From assembly GCA_012841405.1 (NCBI GenBank), contig DUUT01000013.1:1-64000 (forward strand): a stretch of 64,000 bases of DNA, read 5' to 3'. The stretch is from Chloroflexota bacterium (GTDB taxonomy: Bacteria > Chloroflexota > Anaerolineae > UBA1429). The translations under genes were made by a program, and so were the position numbers. The notes under the pieces are model-generated. The model was given only the letters and a program-made list of their open reading frames with translations, had not been told where the DNA came from and did no database searches. Numbering within the stretch: the stretch's first letter is position 1; each line of letters starts with the position of its first letter. Below are positions 32,884 through 42,027 of the stretch, piece after piece.

Positions 32884-34212
32884 GTGAGTCGCGTGGCTGT
32901 ATCCGTTGAGGGTCTCGGCAAGCGGTATCACATCGGGCATACGCGGGAGCGCAAGGACACCCTACGCGAAGCGCTCACGGCGGCGTTGCGCGCACCCCAT
33001 GCGTGGCTGCGAACCCGGCGGCGAGGCCGAGAGGCCCGGGACGAGACCCTGTGGGCCCTGCGCAACCTGACGTTCCAGGTAGAACAGGGTGAGGTTATCG
33101 GCATCATCGGCAGCAACGGATCGGGCAAGAGCACGCTCCTCAAGATACTTTCGCGGATCACCGAGCCCACAGAGGGGCGCGCCATCATTGAGGGGCGCGT
33201 GGGGTCGCTCCTAGAGGTGGGTACCGGCTTTCACCCGGAGCTTACCGGCAGGGAGAACATCTATCTCAACGGCGCCATCCTCGGCATGCGCCGCCACGAG
33301 ATCGACCTGCGCTTTGACGAGATTGTCGCCTTTGCCGAGATCGAACGCTTCCTCGACATGCCCGTCAAGCGCTACTCCAGCGGCATGTACGTCCGCCTGG
33401 CGTTCGCCGTGGCGGCACACCTCGAGCCCGAGATCCTGCTGGTCGACGAGGTGCTCGCCGTGGGTGATGCCGCCTTTCAGAAAAAGTGCCTCGGCAAGAT
33501 GGGCAGCGTGGCCCGGGAGGGGCGAACCGTTCTCTTTATCAGCCATGACATGGACGCCATCCTGAACCTCTGTCCCAAGGCGCTCTTCCTCTCCAACGGC
33601 ACCTGTGCCTATATGGGGCCCGCAAGCGAGGCGATCCACCACTATCTGCAGTCGGTACGGCCGGCAGAGTCGGGGGTGGTCGATCTGCGAAATGCCCCCG
33701 GGCGCGATTCCGAGGAGTACCCGATTCTGACGTCCATCTCGACGCACCGTCCCGACGGGTCGGTGTCCTCCGAGTTTCGCACCGGCGATACGCTCATCCT
33801 GCGCGTGGGGTATGCCGTCAGGGAGCCCATCAAGGCCCCCTACTGCATGATCCACTTTTTGAACGACGTGGGGCACCGCATCATGTCGGTGAGCAGCACC
33901 CATGATCACTGTGACCTCAGCCTGGAGCGCGAAGGGACGCTGGAGTGTCGCATCCGCGACATCCGCCTGCGTGAGGGAACCTACTCCATCGACCTGGCCA
34001 TCGGCCGCTCTTCACCGGTGTCGGAATGCATGGATTATGTCGAAAGCGCCACGACGATCAACGTGCAGCTCGGCGACTACTTGGGGGGAGGCCGGCTCCT
34101 CGACCACCAGGGCGTCGTGGCGCAAAAGTCCGAGTGGTCATCGCTGAACAACGCGATGGCCGTCGTGGGTGACTCGATTGTTGGGCCCAGTCGATACGTG
34201 GGCCTACGCTAG
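32884..34212 (+). CDS. wzt: ABC transporter ATPase with C-terminal glycan-binding domain (Wzt type)
   Basis: A 442-residue ATPase. Walker A GSNGSGKST is at 76-84, the RYSSGMYVRLAFAVA signature near 162, Walker B ILLVDEV near 185, and ISHD follows. Beyond about residue 255 there is a beta-rich extension of the Wzt carbohydrate-binding type, which in known systems recognises a modified non-reducing end before export. It is the partner of the permease just upstream. The start is a GTG with a weak ribosome site. The next gene, eight bases downstream, is a sulfotransferase, so the recognised end group might be sulfated. Confidence 0.92.
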   Translation: MSRVAVSVEGLGKRYHIGHTRERKDTLREALTAALRAPHAWLRTRRRGREARDETLWALRNLTFQVEQGEVIGIIGSNGSGKSTLLKILSRITEPTEGRAIIEGRVGSLLEVGTGFHPELTGRENIYLNGAILGMRRHEIDLRFDEIVAFAEIERFLDMPVKRYSSGMYVRLAFAVAAHLEPEILLVDEVLAVGDAAFQKKCLGKMGSVAREGRTVLFISHDMDAILNLCPKALFLSNGTCAYMGPASEAIHHYLQSVRPAESGVVDLRNAPGRDSEEYPILTSISTHRPDGSVSSEFRTGDTLILRVGYAVREPIKAPYCMIHFLNDVGHRIMSVSSTHDHCDLSLEREGTLECRIRDIRLREGTYSIDLAIGRSSPVSECMDYVESATTINVQLGDYLGGGRLLDHQGVVAQKSEWSSLNNAMAVVGDSIVGPSRYVGLR

Positions 34213-34229
34213 CCAAAGGAGTGGAACGC

Positions 34230-35222
34230 GTGAGGCAACCGAAGGACAAGGCTGCAACACGCACGACACTTTCTTCCCTCGTCAACCGAGCGGTAGAGCG
34301 CATCGGGCCGCCTCCTTCCCGTGGTGGCGAACGCGCTGCGGCGACCAGAGCGCGCCTACGGCGCCTGCTCGCTCGCAACACGGTCGTGTGGCCGCACCGT
34401 GACGCCTACGTCGTCGGCTATCCAAAGGTGGGCAACACGTGGTTTCAGGTGATGCTGCGCATGGCGCTGGTGCGCTACTACAACCTTGACGAGGCGTGGC
34501 TCTCCCAGGTACTCCACCCTCAGAGAGAGGGGGACGAGCCGCCGCCGGCGCACGTCCCGCATATCGAGGTGACCTACGACATGACGTCCTTCCCGGAAGG
34601 GGACTATCCCCGGGTACAGCGCGATCACCGGCGCTATGCGGGCAAGCGCGTCGTGCTCCTGATCCGTGACCCCAAAGACACGTTGGTCTCGCTCTACATG
34701 CACTATGCGTACCGGGATGAGGCGACGCCGTACTGGGGAACGGTGGACGAGCTGGTCTATGACCGCGAGTTCGGGCTGACCAAGTACCTGCAGTTCTACC
34801 GCGCCTGGCACCGGGACAGGCGCCGGCCCAGCGGCATCCATCTCGTTCGTTACGAGGACATGCAGGCAGACACGGCCGGCGTGTTCCGCAGAGCCGCCGA
34901 GTTTCTGGGGATGCGGGGCATCAGCGACGCCATCATCGACGAATGCATCGCCTTTGGTAGCTTTGACAACATGCGGCGCATGGAGAGGGAGAACACGCTA
35001 GGGATCGTAGCATTGGCGCCATCGCCTCGCGGAATCGAAAAAGCCTACAAGGTGCGCCGGGGCGTGGTCGGCGGCTACAGAGATCACCTCTCAGAGGCAA
35101 CCATCGCCTACATCGACCGTCGCGTGCGCCGCGAGTTGCCACCGGTGTACGGCTATCCGCGCGCCGCAGCGGTTGCCCCCGTGGCCCCGACCCAGGCGCG
35201 TCGAGGGTTGGGGGGCTCATGA
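34230..35222 (+). CDS. PAPS-dependent sulfotransferase
   Basis: A 330-residue cytoplasmic enzyme of the Sulfotransfer_1 family. The 5'-phosphosulfate loop is GYPKVGNTW at 63-71. The 3'-phosphate site is RDPKDTLVS at about 146-154. A KVRRGVVGGYRDHL segment near 273-286 corresponds to the family's RKGxxGDWxxxF region. It should transfer sulfate from PAPS, made four genes upstream, to a sugar of the exported glycan. AAAGGAG is eight bases before GTG 34230; an earlier GTG overlaps that ribosome site. Its stop overlaps the next glycosyltransferase start (ATGA). Confidence 0.9.
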   Translation: MRQPKDKAATRTTLSSLVNRAVERIGPPPSRGGERAAATRARLRRLLARNTVVWPHRDAYVVGYPKVGNTWFQVMLRMALVRYYNLDEAWLSQVLHPQREGDEPPPAHVPHIEVTYDMTSFPEGDYPRVQRDHRRYAGKRVVLLIRDPKDTLVSLYMHYAYRDEATPYWGTVDELVYDREFGLTKYLQFYRAWHRDRRRPSGIHLVRYEDMQADTAGVFRRAAEFLGMRGISDAIIDECIAFGSFDNMRRMERENTLGIVALAPSPRGIEKAYKVRRGVVGGYRDHLSEATIAYIDRRVRRELPPVYGYPRAAAVAPVAPTQARRGLGGS

Positions 35223-36409
35223 TTGAGGAGAGCGGCTTTGCCTCCATCACGCCGGAGGGCTTGCGCCTGGTGGTGGTACCGACGGACCCCATCAGCGACT
35301 ATGAGCGTGACGGCCTCGATTGGATCGAGCAGTACTTTAACCCAGGGGGCATGTTTGCCGAGGTGTTCGCCGCGAGTCCGCGAGAGACGGGCCAGCGCCG
35401 CGCCCACGGGATGACGATCATGGGCGTGACGGAGCGAGGCTTCCGCGCCACCCTGCGGGAGCTACGTCCGCACATAGTGCGCGCCTACGGCGGCTTTTGG
35501 CCGGCCGATCTCGTCGTCGGGAATCGCGTTCCCGGCGTGCCCGTGGTGGTCAGTGTCCACGACACCAATCCCAAGCTCCTGCACAGATCCGTAGCACACG
35601 CCGACCTCGTCGTATGCGTCTCTCAGGCAGTGGCCACATGCGTGCAAGGCATCGGCACCGCGCCGCGGCGCATCCGCATCCTGCCGAATCGGGTCGATCT
35701 CGACGTGTTCCGCCCCATTCGCGAGCCCGATCGCTTGTGCACTGTAGCGGAACGCTTTCCGCCCGGGCGGCACATCCTGTTGGTGGGGCGCGTCGACGCG
35801 CAAAAGAACCAGGATACCCTCATCCGCGCCCTCGCACTGCTCCCGGAGGACTATGCGGCCGTGCTCGTCGGGCGTGGTGACTGGGGACCATACCTAGAGC
35901 TGGCTGAGGAGGTGGGCGTTTCCCAGCGCTGTTTCTGGGTAGAGAGCGTGCCCAACTCGGAGCTGCCACTCTGGTATTCGTGGTGCGACTGCATGTGTAC
36001 GCCCAGCCGTTGGGAGGGGTTTGGGATCGTCTTCCTCGAGGCGGCCGCCTGCGGCGCCCCCATCGTCACCTCTGACATCGCCCCGATGAACGAGTTTCTC
36101 ACCCATGGTGTCAGCGCATACCTCGTGCGGGATTATGAGGACCCACGCGCCATCGCGCGGGCCATCCGCAGGGTATGCGAGGACGAGGCCTATCGACGCG
36201 CGCTGTCGCAGGGAGCCATCCAAGCCGCTCAGCCCTTTGACCGACGCGCCGTCGACCGCCTCGAGATGGCCATCTACGCGGAGGCGCTGCGCCTCCGCCG
36301 GTGGCCCATGTCCTGGATCCGGTTATCGTCAGCGGCGCACCTGGCGCGCCGCGCCAAGTCCGTACCGTCGCGTGTGGCGCGACGGGTGAAACGTATCGTG
36401 TCCGCGTAG
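35219..36409 (+). CDS. Family 4 glycosyltransferase
   Basis: A 396-residue GT-B enzyme. The C-terminal donor-binding half has HILLVGRVDAQKNQDTLIRA and the EX7E motif in PSRWEGFGIVFLEAAACGAP. The N-terminal acceptor domain is short and contains VSVHDTNPKLL. It likely adds one sugar to the repeat unit on the cytoplasmic face. The last 30 residues are basic. It is translationally coupled to the sulfotransferase by ATGA. The following 265 bases (36410-36674) contain nothing I recognise. Confidence 0.9.
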   Translation: MIEESGFASITPEGLRLVVVPTDPISDYERDGLDWIEQYFNPGGMFAEVFAASPRETGQRRAHGMTIMGVTERGFRATLRELRPHIVRAYGGFWPADLVVGNRVPGVPVVVSVHDTNPKLLHRSVAHADLVVCVSQAVATCVQGIGTAPRRIRILPNRVDLDVFRPIREPDRLCTVAERFPPGRHILLVGRVDAQKNQDTLIRALALLPEDYAAVLVGRGDWGPYLELAEEVGVSQRCFWVESVPNSELPLWYSWCDCMCTPSRWEGFGIVFLEAAACGAPIVTSDIAPMNEFLTHGVSAYLVRDYEDPRAIARAIRRVCEDEAYRRALSQGAIQAAQPFDRRAVDRLEMAIYAEALRLRRWPMSWIRLSSAAHLARRAKSVPSRVARRVKRIVSA

Positions 36410-36674
36410 GGCGCCGTTGCCATCAGCGGCTCCACCATCCCACCTCGCAGCAACAGCTCGCTCGCATTCCGGCCACACATCAGCCACATCCAGGCCCACC
36501 GCTCATCAGACCATGCCTCGGACATAGCATCGCGAGTATCCGCAACGATCTCTTCACGGCGCTAGACGAGTGATGCCGGTCTGTACACGCCACTACGGCT
36601 CAGGTCGGCAGTGCCCGAAACAGCCTCCCGTGGCCTGGGATCGTCGGGTGCCCCGCCACATGGAGGCTCGAACG

Positions 36675-37826
36675 ATGGGAAGGATGAAGCGCTTTGTGTC
36701 CAGAACACTCTCTGACAGCATTACCACCGCCACCCAATGGCTAGGCGGTGCGGGGCCGAACACGCCCCCAGACATCGCACCACACCCACGTGTTCGGTTC
36801 GTCTATCCGACGCAGACCGTCGAATGTGCGGCGTTTACTTCCGATGGCATCGGCTTTGGGGGTAAAGGCTCGGTATTGTACCGCACACGCGACTTTTTCA
36901 GGACCATGGAGCCCGTCGACCGCCTACCTTCCGGTGAGACGTGCTATCTGGTCTTTGTGGATTCCCGCGACTATGTCTACTGGAACGCCATGGGCAGCGG
37001 CAGGCTGCGGCGCAGCACTGACGGCGGGAACACCTGGACCACCGTCCTGCACCTGGGCGCCAATCCCGATCGTGGCTTCTGGCGCATGTGTGAGCAGCCC
37101 ACGACGGGGTATCTGTTTGCTGGCGAGTACACGAGCAAGCACGCCATCTCGTGTCGCGTGCACCGCAGCCGTGACTGGGGCGAGACGTGGGAGGAGGTGC
37201 TGTACGTCCCGGGCGAGCGGCACGTCCATGCCGTTCACAGCACCGACGAGGGCACCGTCTATGCCGCCACCGGAGATTCGCTAAGCATTCTGTACCGCTC
37301 CACGGACAACGGAGACAGCTGGCGCATCGTCCGTGCGGGCCGCAACCTCACGGCCATCGCCTCCTACGGGTCCACACTGCTCCTCGGTTCGGATGCCGGA
37401 TGGTCCAGCGATGTGTGGAAGTCACGCGACGGCGGAGTGACCTGGGAGTCGCGCCTTCACCTCAAGCCCCGCCGCAACATCGTCTGGATTCGTCACTTTG
37501 GGTACGGCGTGTTCCTTGCCAGCCATAGCCTCGATGTCAACCCGCCACAGGGCCTGCTGCCCGAGTTGTTGCTCAGTGAGGACTATGGAGATACGTGGAC
37601 GCCGGTGTACCGCTGGAACACCACCGCCGATTGGGCGGGGAGCTGGCGTGAGTCGAACGTGTACCAGGGGTGGCTGCACCTGAGCGATGAGTATGGGTTC
37701 AACATGATGGTGACCGCGGTGGGTGCTCCCTCCTCGCATCTGAATCCCTTGCCCGACGGTGCCATGCCGGGGGTGCGGCATCCCGAGTCGATCACCGTCC
37801 GAAACAAGGTACGAGAGGAGGCGTGA
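36675..37826 (+). CDS. Asp-box (BNR) beta-propeller protein
   Basis: A 383-residue protein with five Asp-box motifs: RRSTDGGNTWT, HRSRDWGETWE, YRSTDNGDSWR, WKSRDGGVTWE and LLSEDYGDTWT. They are spaced about 50-60 residues apart, as in sialidase-like or Vps10-type propellers. No sialidase FRIP/Arg triad is apparent, so it is probably a binding or scaffold protein, or a lyase or hydrolase of unknown type. No signal peptide is seen after the chosen ATG (GGAGG eight bases upstream). Codons upstream of it are unlike the rest. It overlaps the next open frame by a few bases. Confidence 0.82.
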   Translation: MGRMKRFVSRTLSDSITTATQWLGGAGPNTPPDIAPHPRVRFVYPTQTVECAAFTSDGIGFGGKGSVLYRTRDFFRTMEPVDRLPSGETCYLVFVDSRDYVYWNAMGSGRLRRSTDGGNTWTTVLHLGANPDRGFWRMCEQPTTGYLFAGEYTSKHAISCRVHRSRDWGETWEEVLYVPGERHVHAVHSTDEGTVYAATGDSLSILYRSTDNGDSWRIVRAGRNLTAIASYGSTLLLGSDAGWSSDVWKSRDGGVTWESRLHLKPRRNIVWIRHFGYGVFLASHSLDVNPPQGLLPELLLSEDYGDTWTPVYRWNTTADWAGSWRESNVYQGWLHLSDEYGFNMMVTAVGAPSSHLNPLPDGAMPGVRHPESITVRNKVREEA

Positions 37827-37828
37827 CT

Positions 37829-40315
37829 GTGAGTGCGACGATTGGTCCCCTCGCTCTGCGAGGCCTCGCTCGCCGAGGCGCAGTCCGTGCTACGTCGGTG
37901 GCGCGCCGCGTACCACGGTTGGTCCAGCGTGCCGTGCACCCTCCCCTCAAAGCCGTAGTGATCGGGTGCGGCGCCATCGCGCCCACGCACATCAACGGCT
38001 ATCGCGACTCGGGCGTCGTAGAGGTGGTCGCCGTGAGTGACGCGCGCGTGTCCCCCCTGGCCGACGCCCTCGATCGTTGGCCGGGCATCAAGGCATACCG
38101 TAGCTACCGGCAAATGCTCGCCGACATGCACCCCGACCTCGTCAGTGTCTGCATCTGGCCGGATGACCATGCCGAGGCGGTGGTGGCGGCCGCCGAAGCG
38201 GGCGCGCGAGGCATCCTGTGCGAAAAGCCGCTCGCGCTGCAGCTCGATGATATCGAGCGTATGCTCGCCGCCTGCCGCCCTCGCGGCATCAAGCTGGCGG
38301 GTGGCCATCAGTACCGCTTTCACCCCTGCTTTGTGGCCGCCGCGCGCGCCATTCAAGCGGGAGAGATCGGCACTGTGCAGCGCGTGCGGGGGCACGTGGT
38401 AGGCGCATTGGCCGACAATGGCCCGCATCTCGTCGACGCCGCGCGCATGCTCATCGGCGACCCGGTGCCCGTGAGCGCCGAGTGTCGCTGCACGCGCGGC
38501 CGCGGCGGCGTGTACCAGGGGCTCCCCGTGGAAGACAGCGCCGCGGGCAAGATTACCTTCTCGGGAGGCGTCGAGTTCTGGTTCCGCACGGGCGATCTCG
38601 CGCCGGCATTCTTTGGCCTGACCGTGGACGGCGACCAGGGCGCCATCGAGGTCACACCAACCCACTGGACACTCAACGGAGAGGTGCAGCGCGAGGGCCA
38701 GGACGTGCCGGAGGCTCACTACCGCGCGCGGCAGTTCCACCAGTTCGCCGACTGGGTGTGTGGGCACCAGCTGCGGTACGCCAGCAATACCGACCAGGCG
38801 GTCCAAGCGGTCGAGATGATCCTTGCCCTGTACGAGTCGGCGCGCACCGGCGAGCCGGTCGCGTTCCCCGTGGAGAACCGTGGGGACGTGATCCGACAGC
38901 TCTACAGCGACGCACCGCGACGCGACGCCCCGCGTCAGGGCGTGCCGCGTCGGGATGCGTTCATCCAGCCGGCCTTATCGGTGGGAGAAGCGTCGTCTCA
39001 GGCGGCGCGGCTCGCCGTAGACGGTGGCGAGCGCGCCGCCATCCGCTGGTTCTCGTCCGATCCGTGCGTCGGCCTGCCCGAGCTCGCCCGCCTGACGCGC
39101 GTGATCGCCAGCAAGAACATAAGTCGCACCTATGGTTACCAGGTCGAGGCCCTGGAGGCCGAGTTCGCCCGCGCGTACGGCAGCCTCGGCGCCGTCGCAT
39201 CGACGTCGGGGACGGCGGCCATTCACGTGGCCCTGGGCGCCATCAATCCTGAGCCACTGGATGAGATCATCACCACCCCCATCACCGATCTCGGCACGAT
39301 CATCCCCATCCTGGCGTGCCACTGCATCCCCGTGTACGCCGATGTGGACCCCACCACGGGGAATATGACCGCGGAGACCATCGCCGCGCGCATCACACCG
39401 CGCACGCGCGCGGTCATCCTGGTGCACCTCTTTGGGCGCCCGGCAGAGATGGATCCCATTGTCGAGCTGCTGCGACAGCACGACATCGCGCTGATCGAGG
39501 ATTGCTCGCAGGCCCACATGGCCGAGTACCACGGTCGCAAGGTTGGCACCTTTGGCGATCTCGGGTGCTTCAGCCTGCAGCAATCGAAGCAGATCACCTG
39601 CGGGGACGGTGGCGTGACCATCGTGAACCGAGACGACCTCCTGCGGCGGGCGGCGCTGTTCGCCGACAAGGGGTGGAGCCGCGACCTGGGGCGCGAGCAC
39701 CTCTTCCTGGGGATGAACTATCGCATGACCGAGCTCCAGGCGGCGGTGGCGCGCTCCCAGCTGCGACGCATGCCCAAGCTGTTGGCCAGGCGCCGCGCCA
39801 GCGCCGAGGCGCTGTCCACCGCACTCAAGCAGATCGATGGCATCGTCCCGCCGCCCGATCTCGTCGACGGCAACCACTCCTGGTGGGTCTATGCCTTTGG
39901 GATCGACCCCACCGTCCTTGGCCTGAGCCTTGATGACATGGCAGAAGCACTACGTGCCGAAGGGGTGCGCCTCATGCGGCGCTACCTCCCGTGTGCCGTC
40001 TTTGAGTACGAGGTTTTCCGCCATCTGCGCACCTATGGGAGCAGTGGCTATCCCTTTACGGCGGTGGATTACGTGGCGCCCAAGCGCGAGGACTATCCCG
40101 GGTTCATGGCGTTCCAGGATGAGCACCTGTTCATCCCCTGGAGCAACCGCGCCGAAGCTGAGCACGCCAAGGCGATCGCCCACGCCATCGCCAAGGTTGC
40201 GCGCGGGTTCCAGCCGTGGGTGCTGGATCTCGGTGCCTTGCGGCCCGCCGCTGTGGCAGCAGAGCCGGAAGCAACCGCCCGGAGCACCGATGCGGGCAGT
40301 GCCGACGTCGGGTAA
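37829..40315 (+). CDS. Fusion of Gfo/Idh/MocA dehydrogenase and DegT/DnrJ aminotransferase
   Basis: An 828-residue two-domain enzyme. Residues about 40-355 are an NAD(P)-dependent sugar or cyclitol dehydrogenase: AVVIGCGAIAP near 42-52, EKP at 132-134 and GGHQYRFHP near 158-166. A Pro/Arg-rich linker (about 360-380) leads to a PLP aminotransferase (about 400-800), with Asp558 in LIEDCSQAH, the Schiff-base Lys587 in FSLQQSKQITCGDGG, and MNYRMTELQAAVA. Separate WbpB/WbpE- or StrI/StsC-type pairs oxidise a sugar or inositol hydroxyl and then transaminate it. Here both steps are in one chain, predicting an amino sugar or aminocyclitol. GGAGG lies seven bases before GTG 37829. Confidence 0.9.
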   Translation: MSATIGPLALRGLARRGAVRATSVARRVPRLVQRAVHPPLKAVVIGCGAIAPTHINGYRDSGVVEVVAVSDARVSPLADALDRWPGIKAYRSYRQMLADMHPDLVSVCIWPDDHAEAVVAAAEAGARGILCEKPLALQLDDIERMLAACRPRGIKLAGGHQYRFHPCFVAAARAIQAGEIGTVQRVRGHVVGALADNGPHLVDAARMLIGDPVPVSAECRCTRGRGGVYQGLPVEDSAAGKITFSGGVEFWFRTGDLAPAFFGLTVDGDQGAIEVTPTHWTLNGEVQREGQDVPEAHYRARQFHQFADWVCGHQLRYASNTDQAVQAVEMILALYESARTGEPVAFPVENRGDVIRQLYSDAPRRDAPRQGVPRRDAFIQPALSVGEASSQAARLAVDGGERAAIRWFSSDPCVGLPELARLTRVIASKNISRTYGYQVEALEAEFARAYGSLGAVASTSGTAAIHVALGAINPEPLDEIITTPITDLGTIIPILACHCIPVYADVDPTTGNMTAETIAARITPRTRAVILVHLFGRPAEMDPIVELLRQHDIALIEDCSQAHMAEYHGRKVGTFGDLGCFSLQQSKQITCGDGGVTIVNRDDLLRRAALFADKGWSRDLGREHLFLGMNYRMTELQAAVARSQLRRMPKLLARRRASAEALSTALKQIDGIVPPPDLVDGNHSWWVYAFGIDPTVLGLSLDDMAEALRAEGVRLMRRYLPCAVFEYEVFRHLRTYGSSGYPFTAVDYVAPKREDYPGFMAFQDEHLFIPWSNRAEAEHAKAIAHAIAKVARGFQPWVLDLGALRPAAVAAEPEATARSTDAGSADVG

Positions 40316-40346
40316 TCCGACTCGTTCTCATGAGCAAGGAGTGATA

Positions 40347-41888
40347 GTGGCGACACGAATGCGCAGCGTTGTGAGGCAGGCCCTGGACAGGGTCAGGGAG
40401 ATCGGCCCGACAACCAGGGAGCACCCCGTCGAGGGGGCAATCCGCTGGATTCGCACGAACCGCCTTCCTGGGCAGGGCATCGTCCCGTACCCGGGAGCAT
40501 CTGTAGCGACGCAGGAGGTTACCGGATACACCATACCGAGTCTCTATCGCATGGGTGAAAAGGCCTTGGCCCGCGAGTTCGCGCGGTGGGAGGCAGCGGT
40601 ACAGCGTAGCGATGGCGCCGTGGCCGCTATTGATGGCGTGGCCTACACCTTTGATACCGCCCAGGCCGCCCGCGGGTTCTTGGCGGTGCTCGACGACTTG
40701 CCCGAAATGGAGGACAACCTCCGCCGCGCCTGTGATTTCGTCGCCGGGCAGATCGACGCCCAGGGCGTGGTGCACACCCCCTCCTACGATACGTGGAAGT
40801 TCGAGGACGGCACCATGCTCTCCGAGTACGGCAACCTGTACGTGCTGCCACCCCTCGTGGAGGCGGGGGAGCGGTTGGGCGAGAAGCGGTGGATCGACGC
40901 CGCGCGCCGGGCGATGGACCGCTACCGCCGCCTGCCCGACCTCGTCGAGTTCAAGCCAGATATCAGCACCCTGTCCCACTACTTTGGGTACATGATGGAA
41001 GCCCTGGTGGATCTCGGCGAGCTCGATCTCGCCGCACGAGGGCTCGAGCAGGCGGAGGCGATTCAGCGGCCAGATGGCGCCATCCCCGCGTACCCCGGCG
41101 TCGACTGGGTCTGTTCGACGGGTCTGGCTCAGCTCGCGATCGCCTGGTACAAGCTGGGCAGGCCGGATCCGGCGGACCGCGCTATGGACTATCTCGAAGG
41201 GCTGCAGAACCGCAGCGGCGGCTTCTATGGGAGCTATGGCGCCGGGGCACGCTACTTCCCCACGCAAGAGATCAGTTGGGCGGCCAAGTTCTTTATCGAT
41301 GCCTATGCGCTGCGCGTCGCCGCCGACTTTGACCGCGAAAGGGCCCTGTACGCGAAGCAGATCGCAGAGACGGATGGGCGCGTGCGAGCCCTCCTCGAGC
41401 ATCTGAGCAACCTCGACGGCAAGCGCGTGCTGGACGTCGGCTGTGGGAAGGGGCGTTACCTGCTGGTATTGCAGCGGCGCTGGCCCACCGCGCACCTCTA
41501 TGGCGTCGACGTCTCGCGCGAGCTGCTGGCCTCGTGCCCCCAGGGAGTGGAGACGCGCCGGGGAACGATGCTGGACCTGCGCTACCCCGATGGCAGCTTT
41601 GACGCCGTCTACACGGTGGAGGCGCTCGAGCACGCCATCCTCATCGAGAACGCCGTACGCGAGCTCGTCCGCGTGCTGAGGCCCGGTGGTGCCCTGGTGA
41701 TCATTGACAAGAACGCCGCCCAGCTCGGGCGCCTCTCCATCAAGCGCTGGGAGCGCTGGTTCCGCGTGCGCGAGATGAGCCGGCTACTCGAGCGGTACGG
41801 GGTGAGCGTGACCCACGAGATGGTCGCCCATGACGAGGACACCACGCCGGACGGCCTGTTCGTGGCCTGGAAGGGGATCAAGCAGTGA
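40347..41888 (+). CDS. Fusion of alpha/alpha-toroid domain and SAM methyltransferase
   Basis: A 513-residue protein. The first 330 residues look like an alpha/alpha-toroid of the terpene cyclase/glycan-lyase kind, with repeated motifs spaced along helices: QRSDGAVAAI (86-95), QRPDGAIPAY (240-249) and QNRSGGFYGS (287-296). A class I methyltransferase follows from about 340, with VLDVGCGKG at 361-369, LYGVDVS, and EHAILIENAVRELVRVLRPGG. It may methylate a glycan held by the toroid domain, or be bifunctional. The substrate is unknown. AAGGAG lies five bases before GTG 40347. It is 31 bases after the dehydrogenase-aminotransferase fusion. Confidence 0.85.
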   Translation: MATRMRSVVRQALDRVREIGPTTREHPVEGAIRWIRTNRLPGQGIVPYPGASVATQEVTGYTIPSLYRMGEKALAREFARWEAAVQRSDGAVAAIDGVAYTFDTAQAARGFLAVLDDLPEMEDNLRRACDFVAGQIDAQGVVHTPSYDTWKFEDGTMLSEYGNLYVLPPLVEAGERLGEKRWIDAARRAMDRYRRLPDLVEFKPDISTLSHYFGYMMEALVDLGELDLAARGLEQAEAIQRPDGAIPAYPGVDWVCSTGLAQLAIAWYKLGRPDPADRAMDYLEGLQNRSGGFYGSYGAGARYFPTQEISWAAKFFIDAYALRVAADFDRERALYAKQIAETDGRVRALLEHLSNLDGKRVLDVGCGKGRYLLVLQRRWPTAHLYGVDVSRELLASCPQGVETRRGTMLDLRYPDGSFDAVYTVEALEHAILIENAVRELVRVLRPGGALVIIDKNAAQLGRLSIKRWERWFRVREMSRLLERYGVSVTHEMVAHDEDTTPDGLFVAWKGIKQ

Positions 41889-42027
41889 GCCTCTGTACCT
41901 CGCCCCCAGCGCATCGTCCAGGAGCGCAGCAGCGCGCCGGGTTTGGGCATCCCGAGCATCCCGTGGGATCTCGGCGTGCGCAGCCTCCATCCATCGCCCC
42001 GTTTCGGGCAGGAGGGAGCATGGCGCC

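Noticed and set aside
36410-36674. Short gene in the gap before the propeller protein
   Set aside because: Frames across the gap lack a ribosome site and recognisable motifs, and they run into the propeller gene with composition unlike it.
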